The position numbers and the translations under genes are program-made. Below the pieces are notes generated by a model. That model saw only the letters and a list, made by a program, of their open reading frames with translations. It was not told the origin of the DNA and searched no databases. A stretch of DNA of 64,000 bases from Pseudomonadota bacterium (GTDB taxonomy: Bacteria > Pseudomonadota > Alphaproteobacteria > Caulobacterales > Caulobacteraceae): positions 50,874 through 114,873 of the forward strand of contig JAEWJI010000011.1 of the NCBI GenBank assembly GCA_023386645.1, given 5' to 3'. Positions 8,639-16,840 of the stretch are shown here, piece after piece; position 1 is the stretch's first letter; every line of letters begins with the position of its first letter.

Positions 8639-9373
8639 ATGAGGATTCAACGCGGGCTCGCAGCCTTGACCGTCGTCGCCGGGCTCACCTTGGCGGCGCC
8701 GGCCGCAGCCCAGGCTGTCTACAGCATCCAGAGCGGAACCTACTCCGCAGTGAACAACTCCGGCCCCTGCGTAATCGGCCCATGCTCCTCCTACGCGATG
8801 AGCGATACAGTATCGGGGACGTTCACTGTCACCGCGCCTTTCGCCCCGAACCTGACGAACTTCGACATCGGACCCGACATCCAGGCGTTCTCGTTCGATG
8901 ACGGAGCGGTTGCCTATGAGTCGTCCAATCCTCGAGCCCGGATCGCCAACGCCCTGATCTCCACGGACGCGACCGGAGCCATCACTGATTATCGGCTGGT
9001 GTTCCAGGTCCTGCACGGCACAGGCTCGACCTATCCGGTCGCAACCGACAGCGACGTCGAGGCGCGCTTTTCGTACTTCCTCTACGAAGGCGGGTTCGCG
9101 GCAGCGGGGCGCAACAACTACGTCTGCCTGATCCGGCGAGGCGACAGCGCAGCATCCGGACCCGGAACCTGCGGATCGGACAACAGCGTCGTCGACTCAT
9201 ATCCTGACGGAAGCAGCCGGTGGACGAGCGGCGCGACGCCGACCACCCCGGTCCTGGTCTCCTATACCCCGCCGCCGGTCCCGACCCTGACCGAATGGGC
9301 GATGATCGGCCTTACGGGCCTGATGGCCCTGGGCGGCGCCGTGTTCGTTCAACGTCGACGCCACACGGTCTGA
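8639..9373 (+). CDS. secreted protein with a PTL-CTERM (IPTL-CTERM-like) sorting signal
   Basis: A 244-residue exported protein of unknown function. It has an N-terminal signal peptide (MRIQRGLAALTVV... ending PAAAQA) and a beta-rich body with two Cys near the start and two near residues 160-180. The C-terminus reads PTLTEWAMIGLTGLMALGG followed by a short hydrophobic stretch and RRRHTV. That tripartite end (PTLxEW motif, transmembrane helix, Arg cluster) matches the IPTL-CTERM class of exosortase-type surface sorting signals. The protein is therefore expected to be processed and placed at the cell surface or in matrix. No exosortase gene is visible in the window. The ATG is at 8639; TTTTTTGGGGGTCTATC lies just upstream. 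Confidence 0.75.
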   Translation: MRIQRGLAALTVVAGLTLAAPAAAQAVYSIQSGTYSAVNNSGPCVIGPCSSYAMSDTVSGTFTVTAPFAPNLTNFDIGPDIQAFSFDDGAVAYESSNPRARIANALISTDATGAITDYRLVFQVLHGTGSTYPVATDSDVEARFSYFLYEGGFAAAGRNNYVCLIRRGDSAASGPGTCGSDNSVVDSYPDGSSRWTSGATPTTPVLVSYTPPPVPTLTEWAMIGLTGLMALGGAVFVQRRRHTV

Positions 9374-9413
9374 CGGTCTGGCGCGGCGGGTCGGGCCTTG
9401 GCACAACAGGCCA

Positions 9414-10814
9414 ATGGCCCACTCCCCCGCACTGGACGCACTCAAGGCCGCCCTCGGGCCTGATCAGTGGACCGAGGACGCGGACGCGATCCGGCCGTGG
9501 CTGAGGGAGTGGCGGGATCGGTGGGCCGGCTCCACGCCCCTGCTGCTGTTGCCCCGCGACACCGAGGCCGTCGCGACCGCCGTGCGCATCTGCGCCGAGC
9601 ATCGTGCGGCCATCACGACCCAGGGGGGCAACACCGGCTTGGTCGGCGGTCAAATCCCGCTGGGCGAGGTGCTGCTGTCCACGCGTCGGCTACGGACCGT
9701 GCGCGACGTCACGCCGCTTGATGACGCCATGACGGTGGAGGCCGGCGTCACGCTAGCGGAGGCGCAACAGGCCGCGCAGACCGCAGGGCGGGCGTTTCCA
9801 CTAAGCCTCGCGGCGGAGGGCACAGCGACAATCGGAGGCCTGATCTCGACCAATGCGGGAGGGACGGCGGTCCTGCGCTATGGCGTCATGCGCGATCTTG
9901 TCCTGGGGATCGAGGCGGTCCTTCCCGATGGCCGCATTTTCCATGGCCTCAAGCGGCTGAGGAAGGACAACACCGGCTATGACCTCAAACAGCTGCTGAT
10001 TGGCGCGGAAGGAACGCTCGGCGTCGTGACTGCGGCGACCCTGAAACTGTTCCCTATCCTGCGCAGCCGGGCGACGGCGGTGGTGGCGCTGGACAGTCCC
10101 CACGCCGCTATCGAGCTCCTGGCCCTGGCGAAATCCGAGACCGGCGGCGGGGTCGAGGCCTTCGAGCTGATGAAGCGGATCGGGGTCGAGTTCGTGCTCA
10201 GGAACATCCCCGACACGCGCGAGCTGCTGGATGCCCCCTCGCCCTGGTACGTTCTGGTCGAAATCGCCGCCGCGGAGCCCGGCGCGGCCGAGCAGGGGCT
10301 GGAGCGGCTGCTCGAAGCGGCGTTCGAAACCGGACTGATCACGGACGCATCGGTGGCCCAGAACCAGACCCAGGCCCGCGCCTTCTGGAGAGTCCGGGAG
10401 GAACATTCGGCGGCCCAGAAACCGGAGGGCGGCGGCTGGAAGCATGACGTCTCGGTGCCGGTCTCCCGGATCGCGGACTTCCTGGAAGAGGCGACGGCGG
10501 CGGTCGAGCGCTTCCACCCCGGAGCCCGGGTTTCGGCGTTCGGCCATGTGGGCGACGGCAATCTGCACTACGACGTACTGAGGCCGGAGGGGGAAGATAG
10601 CGCCGTCTTCCTGTCCCGCTGGAGCGAGGGCTCACGCATCGTCCACGACATCGTCGACCGGTACGACGGCTCGATCAGCGCCGAGCATGGCCTGGGCCGG
10701 CTGAAGACCGAAGAAGCGCGGCGCTACAAGTCGGACGCGGAAATCACGGCTATGGGGGCGATCCGCGACGCGCTGGATCCCAGGCGGATCATGAACCCCG
10801 GCGTCCTGTTCTGA
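9414..10814 (+). CDS. FAD-binding 2-hydroxyacid dehydrogenase (D-2-hydroxyglutarate / D-lactate dehydrogenase-like)
   Basis: Oxidises a D-2-hydroxyacid using FAD of the vanillyl-alcohol-oxidase fold. FAD-binding motifs are QGGNTGLVGG (residues about 68-77), GLISTNAGGTAVLRYG and KDNTGYDLKQLLIGAEGTLG. The C-terminal substrate-domain motifs FGHVGDGNLHYDV, SAEHGLGRLK and DPRRIMNPGVLF are those of the GlcD/D2HGDH/D-LDH family. The 466-residue length is typical. The exact substrate is not resolvable by eye. The ATG at 9414 follows the 9373 stop by 40 bp, and yaaA follows on the same strand after 48 bp. Confidence 0.88.
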   Translation: MAHSPALDALKAALGPDQWTEDADAIRPWLREWRDRWAGSTPLLLLPRDTEAVATAVRICAEHRAAITTQGGNTGLVGGQIPLGEVLLSTRRLRTVRDVTPLDDAMTVEAGVTLAEAQQAAQTAGRAFPLSLAAEGTATIGGLISTNAGGTAVLRYGVMRDLVLGIEAVLPDGRIFHGLKRLRKDNTGYDLKQLLIGAEGTLGVVTAATLKLFPILRSRATAVVALDSPHAAIELLALAKSETGGGVEAFELMKRIGVEFVLRNIPDTRELLDAPSPWYVLVEIAAAEPGAAEQGLERLLEAAFETGLITDASVAQNQTQARAFWRVREEHSAAQKPEGGGWKHDVSVPVSRIADFLEEATAAVERFHPGARVSAFGHVGDGNLHYDVLRPEGEDSAVFLSRWSEGSRIVHDIVDRYDGSISAEHGLGRLKTEEARRYKSDAEITAMGAIRDALDPRRIMNPGVLF

Positions 10815-10862
10815 AGGCTGACGACGGCTGCAATCGCGCACGAACCGGGCTAGGCAGCACCC

Positions 10863-11636
10863 ATGCTGATGGTCCTCTCTCCCGCCAAGCGCCTCGACTT
10901 CTCCCCCGCGCCCACGGGCCTGCCCGTCACAACGCCGCGCTTTGGCAAGGACACGGCCAGTCTCGCCGTGACGGCGCGGCGCCAGACACAAGCAGACCTC
11001 CGGCGACTGATGGGCATTTCGGCCGACCTCGCGAAGCTCAATCAAGCGCGGTTCAAGGCCTTCACCCCGGACGGGACAGACGACGACGTCCAGGCGGCTC
11101 TCGCCTTCGCCGGCGACGTCTATCAGGGCCTCGACGCCCGCGCGCTCGATCGCACGGCGCTGGAGTGGGCGCAGGATCGGCTCCGCATCCTGTCGGGCCT
11201 TTATGGCCTGCTGCGCCCGCTCGATCGCATCCAGCCCTATCGCCTGGAGATGGGCGTCAAACTTCACACCCGCCGGGGCGAGAGCCTCTACAATTTTTGG
11301 GGCGACCGCATCTCGAAGCAGCTGAACGCCGACGCCGAAGGCCATGCGGACCCGACCCTGATCAACCTCGCGAGCCAGGAGTATTTCGGCGCCGTCGATC
11401 GCAAGGCGCTGAAGCTGCCGGTCGTGATGTGTCAGTTCAAGGAGGTGAAGGACGGCGAGGCGCGCATCCTGTCCTTCTTCGCCAAGAAGGCGCGCGGTCT
11501 GATGGCCCGCTACGCCATCGACCAGCGGATCGACCGGGCCGAGGGGCTGAAGGACTTCAACCGCGAGGGCTACGGCTTCGACGCTCGCGCCTCTACGACA
11601 GAAGAGTGGATATTCACCCGCACGGGAATATCGTGA
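10863..11636 (+). CDS. yaaA: YaaA family peroxide-stress protein
   Basis: Cytoplasmic protein of the YaaA/DUF328 family, which in E. coli lowers free iron during hydrogen peroxide stress. The hallmark start MLMVLSPAKRLDF, the core LSGLYGLLRPLDRIQPYRLEMG, the NFWGD motif, INLASQEYF and the C-terminal FNREGYGFDARAS are all present. The length of 257 residues is normal. The gene stands between the FAD dehydrogenase and an SDR gene on the same strand. Confidence 0.94.
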   Translation: MLMVLSPAKRLDFSPAPTGLPVTTPRFGKDTASLAVTARRQTQADLRRLMGISADLAKLNQARFKAFTPDGTDDDVQAALAFAGDVYQGLDARALDRTALEWAQDRLRILSGLYGLLRPLDRIQPYRLEMGVKLHTRRGESLYNFWGDRISKQLNADAEGHADPTLINLASQEYFGAVDRKALKLPVVMCQFKEVKDGEARILSFFAKKARGLMARYAIDQRIDRAEGLKDFNREGYGFDARASTTEEWIFTRTGIS

Positions 11637-11705
11637 AGCCGGGTCGCCACGGCGCCAACGAGAAGCTAGTTTGCGGCCACACCCGACCAGAGTGAAAGAG
11701 ACCCC

Positions 11706-12554
11706 ATGCTGAAGTGGCCCAAGCGCAACGAGAGCGGCGAAGAGACCCGCCCGGAGCCGCGTGACATGAACGACCTGTCGGGCCAGGTGGCGGTGATCTC
11801 GGGCTCCACCTCGGGCATCGGCCTGGCGCTGGCGCGCGCGGTGGCTTCACGAGGCGGCGACGTGGTCCTGAACGGCCTGGGCGACCCTTCGGAGATCGAG
11901 CGGACCCGCGCGGAGATGGAAGCCAGCTGCGGCGTGAGGGTGCGATATCACGGCGCCGACATGCGCAAAGGCGACGAGGTGGCGGACATGGTCGCCTACG
12001 CCAAGCACCAGCTTGGCCGCCTGGACATCCTGGTCAACAACGCGGGCATCCAGCATGTCGAGGCGGTGGAGAAGTTCCCGACCGACAAGTGGGAGCAGAT
12101 CATCGCGATCAACCTGTCGTCCTGCTTTTATGCGATCCGCGCGGCGGTCCCGATCATGAAGGCGCAAGGGAGAGGCCGGATCGTCAACATCGCCTCGGCG
12201 CACGGCCTGGTCGCCAGCCCTTTCAAGTCGGCCTATGTGGCGGCGAAGCACGGGGTGGTCGGGCTGACCAAGAGCGTCGCCCTGGAGCTGGCCAAGGACA
12301 ACATCACCTGCAACGCCATCTGCCCGGGCTTTGTAGAGACGCCGATCGTGGAGAAGCAGATCGCCGACCAGGCGCGGATGAGCGGCATCTCGCGCGAGCG
12401 GGTGCTGGACGAGGTCATCCTGGCCAAGCAGCCATCCAAGAAGTTCATCAAGACCGAGGAACTGGTTGGGGCCTTCCTCTATCTGGTCTCGGACGCCGGC
12501 GCCGGGGCGAACGGGGCCAGCTTCTCCATCGACGGGGGCTGGACCGCGCAGTAG
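11706..12554 (+). CDS. 3-hydroxybutyrate dehydrogenase-like short-chain dehydrogenase
   Basis: NAD-dependent SDR enzyme, probably interconverting D-3-hydroxybutyrate and acetoacetate in polyhydroxybutyrate or ketone-body turnover. The Rossmann motif is SGSTSGIGLALARA. Further motifs are NNAGIQHVEAVE and the catalytic Ser-Tyr-Lys in IVNIASAHGLVASPFKSAYVAAKHG. The AKQPSKKFI segment and the YLVSDAGAGANGASFSIDGGWTAQ end are characteristic of D-3-hydroxybutyrate dehydrogenases. From the ATG at 11706 it has 282 residues; about 20 N-terminal residues precede the conserved fold, so the internal ATG at 11766 (GGAG upstream) is a plausible alternative start. It is convergent with the TsaC gene. Confidence 0.82.
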   Translation: MLKWPKRNESGEETRPEPRDMNDLSGQVAVISGSTSGIGLALARAVASRGGDVVLNGLGDPSEIERTRAEMEASCGVRVRYHGADMRKGDEVADMVAYAKHQLGRLDILVNNAGIQHVEAVEKFPTDKWEQIIAINLSSCFYAIRAAVPIMKAQGRGRIVNIASAHGLVASPFKSAYVAAKHGVVGLTKSVALELAKDNITCNAICPGFVETPIVEKQIADQARMSGISRERVLDEVILAKQPSKKFIKTEELVGAFLYLVSDAGAGANGASFSIDGGWTAQ

Positions 12555-12562
12555 CCGCGGCC

Positions 12563-13480
12563 TCAGCCCACAAACCCGGCCGCGCGCTTCAACCGGTCAT
12601 TGATGGCCTCCCCCAGGCCGCCCTGCGGAATCGGAGACACGGCGATCCCGACCGGCCTCTCGCGGTCGGCTTCACGCAGCAGACGGAAAAGCCTGGCGGC
12701 GGCCTCGCGAAGTTCGCCGGTCGGGCTGAGACTCCAGCGCAGATCGCCGACGCCAGGGCCGAAGCCCAGCAGGATTTCGCCCGGGCGAGCCGCCTCCGCC
12801 TCGATCCGCACGGGCGCCTCGGGCGCGTAGTGGAGCGCGACCCGACCGGGCGAACGATGTCCCTCCCCAGCCTCGGCCAGCGGCCCGACCACCGCCTCGA
12901 TCTCCGCGCGTGTGACCGACCCTGGCCGCAAAAGCGCGACCTGGTCGCCCAGCACCGACACCACCGTGCTTTCGACGCCAACCGCGCAGTCTCCGCCGTC
13001 CAGGGAGGCGGCGGCGGAGGGGCCTGTTTCCTCGACCGCGTCGGCGAATGTCGTCGGGCTGGGCCGACCCGACCGGTTGGCGGAAGGCGCCACGACGGGG
13101 CCGCCAAAGACCTCGAGCACCCGCCGCGCCAGAGGGTGTCCCGGGACGCGCAGCGCGACCGTGTTCAGCCCCGCGCGGGCAAGGTCGCTGACCTCGCCCC
13201 GGAACGGCAAGACCAGGGTCATCGGGCCGGGCCAAAACGCTGCGGCCAACGCCGCCGCGCGATCGTCGAACCGCCCTAGCCGCTCGGCGGCCTCGGTGTC
13301 GGCGACGTGAGAAATCAGCGGATTGAAGCGGGGACGGCTCTTGGCCTCGAAAATGCGCGCGACGGCACCAGCGTTGGTGGCGTCGGCAGCCAGTCCGTAA
13401 ACCGTCTCGGTCGGCAGGATGATCAGGTCGCCGCGCCGCAGGGCCTCCGCCGCAGCCTCGACGGTATCGCCCGATCTCAC
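12563..13480 (-). CDS. L-threonylcarbamoyladenylate synthase (Sua5/YwlC type)
   Basis: Makes threonylcarbamoyl-AMP from threonine, bicarbonate and ATP, the first step of the t6A37 tRNA modification. The YrdC domain is clear: AAEALRRGDLIILPTETVYGLAADA, EAKSRPRFNPLISHV, WPGPMTLVLP, VALRVPGHPLA, PVVAPSANRSGRPSPTTF and STVVS. About 100 further C-terminal residues form the Sua5-specific domain. The start is GTG at 13480, whose TG overlaps the TGA stop of the cytochrome b561 gene (GTGA), giving 305 residues and translational coupling. A much longer upstream reading frame is an antisense shadow. Confidence 0.92.
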   Translation of the reverse strand: MRSGDTVEAAAEALRRGDLIILPTETVYGLAADATNAGAVARIFEAKSRPRFNPLISHVADTEAAERLGRFDDRAAALAAAFWPGPMTLVLPFRGEVSDLARAGLNTVALRVPGHPLARRVLEVFGGPVVAPSANRSGRPSPTTFADAVEETGPSAAASLDGGDCAVGVESTVVSVLGDQVALLRPGSVTRAEIEAVVGPLAEAGEGHRSPGRVALHYAPEAPVRIEAEAARPGEILLGFGPGVGDLRWSLSPTGELREAAARLFRLLREADRERPVGIAVSPIPQGGLGEAINDRLKRAAGFVG

Positions 13481-14019
13481 GGTCGTCGGGGGATGAGCGG
13501 GATCATCCGGTGCAGCACATTGTCCCGATCGATGAAGTGATGCTTCAGCGCGCCGACGACGTGCAGGGCGATCAGCACGTACATCGCCTTCACCGCCGTG
13601 CGGTGAGCGTCCATGAAGGCGCCCGCCGCTTCGCGTCCACCGCCGATCGGGAGCAGCGGCCAGTCGAACAGGCCGAAGAATTCGATGTCTCGACCGGCGG
13701 CGGAAGATGCCGACCAGCCCAACAGAGGCAACGCCAGGAGCAAGATATAGAAACCCACATGGGTCGCTCGCGCCGCCAGCTTCTGCCAGGCCGGCGTGCC
13801 GGGCGGCAGCGGAATTGCCGGATTGGCCATGCGCCACCCAAGGCGCGCCAGGGTCAGCACCAGGATGGTCAGGCCGACCGACTTGTGCAGATCGACGAAA
13901 TCCCGCGAGTCTGTCGCATCATGCGCCATGATCAGCAGCACCTGCAGGACCACCAGGGCCGCGATGCCCCAGTGGAACAGCAGCGATACGGTCGAGTAGC
14001 GGTTCCGGGGCTCCGACAT
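13477..14019 (-). CDS. cytochrome b561 family protein
   Basis: Integral inner-membrane diheme cytochrome of the bacterial CybB type that moves electrons between quinol and an acceptor; some members act as superoxide:quinone oxidoreductases. Four transmembrane helices are visible, with His residues in LLFHWGIAAL, DLHKSVGL, ATHVGFY and ALHVVGALKHH at the expected heme-ligand positions. It is 180 residues from the ATG at 14019, which has AGGAG six bases upstream; a 40-residue in-frame N-terminal extension has no homology and was dropped. It overlaps the TsaC gene by 4 nt. Confidence 0.9.
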   Translation of the reverse strand: MSEPRNRYSTVSLLFHWGIAALVVLQVLLIMAHDATDSRDFVDLHKSVGLTILVLTLARLGWRMANPAIPLPPGTPAWQKLAARATHVGFYILLLALPLLGWSASSAAGRDIEFFGLFDWPLLPIGGGREAAGAFMDAHRTAVKAMYVLIALHVVGALKHHFIDRDNVLHRMIPLIPRRP

Positions 14020-14137
14020 GGCGACTCCTGAGGATGGGTGGCTCACCTTGCTGGCGTTGGCGCTGGCTCGCAAGCCGCTTGCCTGACCCGAGGGCGCCGC
14101 GCGAAAGAGGACGCCCCGTGTCACCCGTGAGGCCCGC

Positions 14138-15913
14138 ATGACCTACCGCGCCCCTGTCCGCGACATCGCCTTCGCACTGGAAGTCGCGGGCGCCGACCGC
14201 CTGGCCGCCACCGGGGCCTTTCCGGACTTCGACCGCGAATCGTCCGACGCCATCCTTCAGGCCGCCGGCCAGTTCTCCGAGGAAGTGCTGGCCCCGCTGA
14301 ACCGCGTCGGGGACCAGAAGGGCGCGACCTACGCCAACGGCGCCGTCACCGCCGCGTCCGGTTTCGCTGAAGCCTATCGCCAGTTCGCCGAGGGCGGATG
14401 GACCAGCCTTACCGCATCGGCCGAGGCCGGCGGCCAGGCCCTGCCCAAGGCGTTGGAGCTCGCCGCCTACGAGACCGTGCACGCCGCCAACATGGCCTTC
14501 GGCCTGTGTCCCATGTTGTCGCTGGCGGCCATCGAGGCGCTGGAAGCGCATGGCACGGAGCGGCAGAAGGCGCTCTACCTGCCCCGCCTTGTTTCAGGCG
14601 AATGGACCGGGGCCATGGTTCTGACCGAACCACACGCGGGCACTGACCTAGGGGCGTTGACCGCCACCGCGACGCCGAACGGCGACGGGACCTACAGCCT
14701 GAGCGGCCAGAAGATCTTCATCACCTGGGGCGACCACGACGCGACGCCGAATATCGTCCACATGGTCCTGGCTCGTCTGCCCGACGCTCCGCCGGGCCCG
14801 AAGGGCATCAGCCTGTTTCTGGCGTCGAAGTTCGACGCCGCCGAGGACGGGACGCTGGGCGCGCGCAACAGCTTCCGGCCCGTGGGGGTGGAGCACAAGC
14901 TGGGCATCCACGCCTCGCCGACCTGCGTCATGGCCTACGAGGACGCGAAGGCGGAGCTGGTGGGGCAGCCCAACCAGGGCCTGTCGCACATGTTCGTCAT
15001 GATGAACGCGGCGCGTCTGGCGGTCGGCATGGAGGGCGTCGGCATCGCCGAGCGGGCCTATCAGCAGGCGCTGGCCTATGCGGAGGAGCGGCGGCAGGGG
15101 CGCTCGGTCTGGAGCGGCGAGAACAACGCCCCGATCATCGACCATCCCGACGTGCGCCGCATGCTGTCGGTGATGAAGGCGAAGGTGGCGGCCGGCCGCG
15201 CAATCTGCCTGGCCACCGGCGTCGCCGCCGACATGGCGCGCAGTTCGGCCGACGAGGGCGAACGACGCCGCTGGAAGGGTCGCGAGGACCTGTTCACACC
15301 GCTGGCCAAGGCCTGGTCCACCGACATGGCGGTGGAGGTCGCCTCGATGGGCGTGCAGGTGCACGGCGGCATGGGCTTCATCGAGGAAACCGGAGCGGCT
15401 CAGCATTATCGGGATGCGCGGATCACGCCGATCTACGAAGGGACCAACGGCGTCCAGGCGATGGATCTGGTCGGTCGCAAACTGTCGCAGGACGGCGGCG
15501 AGGCGGCCAAGGTGCTGATCGCCGAGATGCGCGAGGTCCTGCCCGCTCTTTCCCGGCTACTGCCCGGCAAGCCTTCGGAGCGGCTGACGGCGGCCATCGA
15601 GGCCGCAGAGGACGCCACCCTGTGGATCCTTGACCGCAAGAAGGAAGCCGAAGCCGCCGACGACGTGCTGGCCGGCGCGGAACCCTACCTCAAGCTGATG
15701 GGCGACGTCGTCGGAGGATGGCTGCTCGCCAAGGGGGCGTTGCTGGCCTCAGAGCGGGCCGACACGACGGCGGATCCCTGGCTGGACGGCCGGGTCGCCA
15801 TTTACGAGGTGTACGCCGCCAACGTCCTCGGCCACGCCTCCAGCCGACTCGCCGCAATCGGCCAGGGCGGCGACCTGTTGAAGCGAATGACGCCCGAGGT
15901 CCTGGGAGTCTGA
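14138..15913 (+). CDS. acyl-CoA dehydrogenase (long, DmdC/FadE-like subfamily)
   Basis: FAD enzyme that introduces the trans-2 double bond into an acyl-CoA. The 591-residue length and the extra C-terminal helical domain place it in the subfamily that includes 3-methylmercaptopropionyl-CoA dehydrogenase (DmdC) and related long enzymes. Motifs include GAMVLTEPHAGTDLG (acyl-CoA/FAD site), SGQKIFITWGDHD, VEHKLGIHASPTCVM and RDARITPIYEGTNGVQAMDLVGRKL, in which the Glu of YEG is the usual catalytic base. The substrate is uncertain. The gene stands alone: it is divergent from cytochrome b561 with 118 bp between and convergent with the protease gene. Confidence 0.9.
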   Translation: MTYRAPVRDIAFALEVAGADRLAATGAFPDFDRESSDAILQAAGQFSEEVLAPLNRVGDQKGATYANGAVTAASGFAEAYRQFAEGGWTSLTASAEAGGQALPKALELAAYETVHAANMAFGLCPMLSLAAIEALEAHGTERQKALYLPRLVSGEWTGAMVLTEPHAGTDLGALTATATPNGDGTYSLSGQKIFITWGDHDATPNIVHMVLARLPDAPPGPKGISLFLASKFDAAEDGTLGARNSFRPVGVEHKLGIHASPTCVMAYEDAKAELVGQPNQGLSHMFVMMNAARLAVGMEGVGIAERAYQQALAYAEERRQGRSVWSGENNAPIIDHPDVRRMLSVMKAKVAAGRAICLATGVAADMARSSADEGERRRWKGREDLFTPLAKAWSTDMAVEVASMGVQVHGGMGFIEETGAAQHYRDARITPIYEGTNGVQAMDLVGRKLSQDGGEAAKVLIAEMREVLPALSRLLPGKPSERLTAAIEAAEDATLWILDRKKEAEAADDVLAGAEPYLKLMGDVVGGWLLAKGALLASERADTTADPWLDGRVAIYEVYAANVLGHASSRLAAIGQGGDLLKRMTPEVLGV

Positions 15914-15953
15914 GCGACCTCCTTCTCCATCCACTTCGCGGATAGGGGGGACC

Positions 15954-16754
15954 CTAGTCCAACATCGCGATCGCTTCCCGCACGTGGGCCGCGTGGGTGA
16001 CCACCCCGATGTCCAGCCGCTCGTCGGCGACCTGGACTTCCTGGGTCAGCACGCCTGCGATGAAGGGATGATCCGGCGGCTCGAGGCCGGGTCTGCGCCT
16101 AGCCGCCGCCGTCCAGAACACAGGCCCGCCGGAGTTGCCGGGGAAGACGGTGAAATCCAGCAGGAAGGTCGGAAAGGCCTCGACCGGCGACAGGGGCCAG
16201 GATGCGATCCGTCCGACACGCAGAATCGGGAACCCCGCCCGGTTGGCGGAGAGGCCGCGCGGAAAGCCCAGCGAGAACAGTTCGTCGCCAGGCCCCACCT
16301 CGAACGCTTCGAAGCTGTTCTCATCGGCCAGCCAGCCTAGCGGGATCGCCGCGCGGGCGAAGATTTCCGGGGCGGTGATCTCCATCACGGCGATGTCGCG
16401 GTCAGGATGTCGGGTCCACAGCGGCTCGCGCGTCGCCGGCTCGCGGATCAACAGGGGGCGTGGCTCGAATCGCCAGCCGCCCCCAGGCAGTTCGACACGC
16501 CAGCCGATACGCGCCTGCTCATCCTGCATCCTGTCCAGCACATGAGCGGCCGTGACCATGACGGTGCGCGGCGTGCCGTCCGGTTTCGGGGCCTCGACCA
16601 GGAAGGCGGCGCCGACCGTGCGCATCCCGTGGCCATCGGGCTGGTCGATCTGCACCGTCGCGGAGATCAGACCAACCGTCAGATCCCAACTGGGCGGGGC
16701 AGGCGCCGTTTGAGCGGGTTCGGGCGGCGGCGGCGCGTCCTGGGCGACGAGCAT
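15954..16754 (-). CDS. trypsin-like serine protease (chymotrypsin fold), no signal peptide found
   Basis: The catalytic triad is readable: His in VMVTAAHVLD, Asp in HPDRDIAVMEI and Ser in FPGNSGGPVF. The protein is therefore an S1-fold protease of about 266 residues without a PDZ domain. The N-terminus from the ATG at 16754 reads MLVAQDAPPPPEPAQTAPAPP, which looks like the mature end of an exported protein (AxA/AQ then a Pro linker), yet no hydrophobic signal precedes it. The same frame has a stop 8 codons upstream. Either the protein is cytoplasmic, or a frameshift has detached the signal peptide. It is divergent from the oligopeptidase gene, 86 bp away. Confidence 0.8.
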   Translation of the reverse strand: MLVAQDAPPPPEPAQTAPAPPSWDLTVGLISATVQIDQPDGHGMRTVGAAFLVEAPKPDGTPRTVMVTAAHVLDRMQDEQARIGWRVELPGGGWRFEPRPLLIREPATREPLWTRHPDRDIAVMEITAPEIFARAAIPLGWLADENSFEAFEVGPGDELFSLGFPRGLSANRAGFPILRVGRIASWPLSPVEAFPTFLLDFTVFPGNSGGPVFWTAAARRRPGLEPPDHPFIAGVLTQEVQVADERLDIGVVTHAAHVREAIAMLD

Positions 16755-16840
16755 GGGATCCCTTGTCTGTCTCAGACTTCATTTGACGGCGCGTCCATCG
16801 CTCGCACAAGGTCGCGCCGCCATTTAAGGGGGCCAATGCC

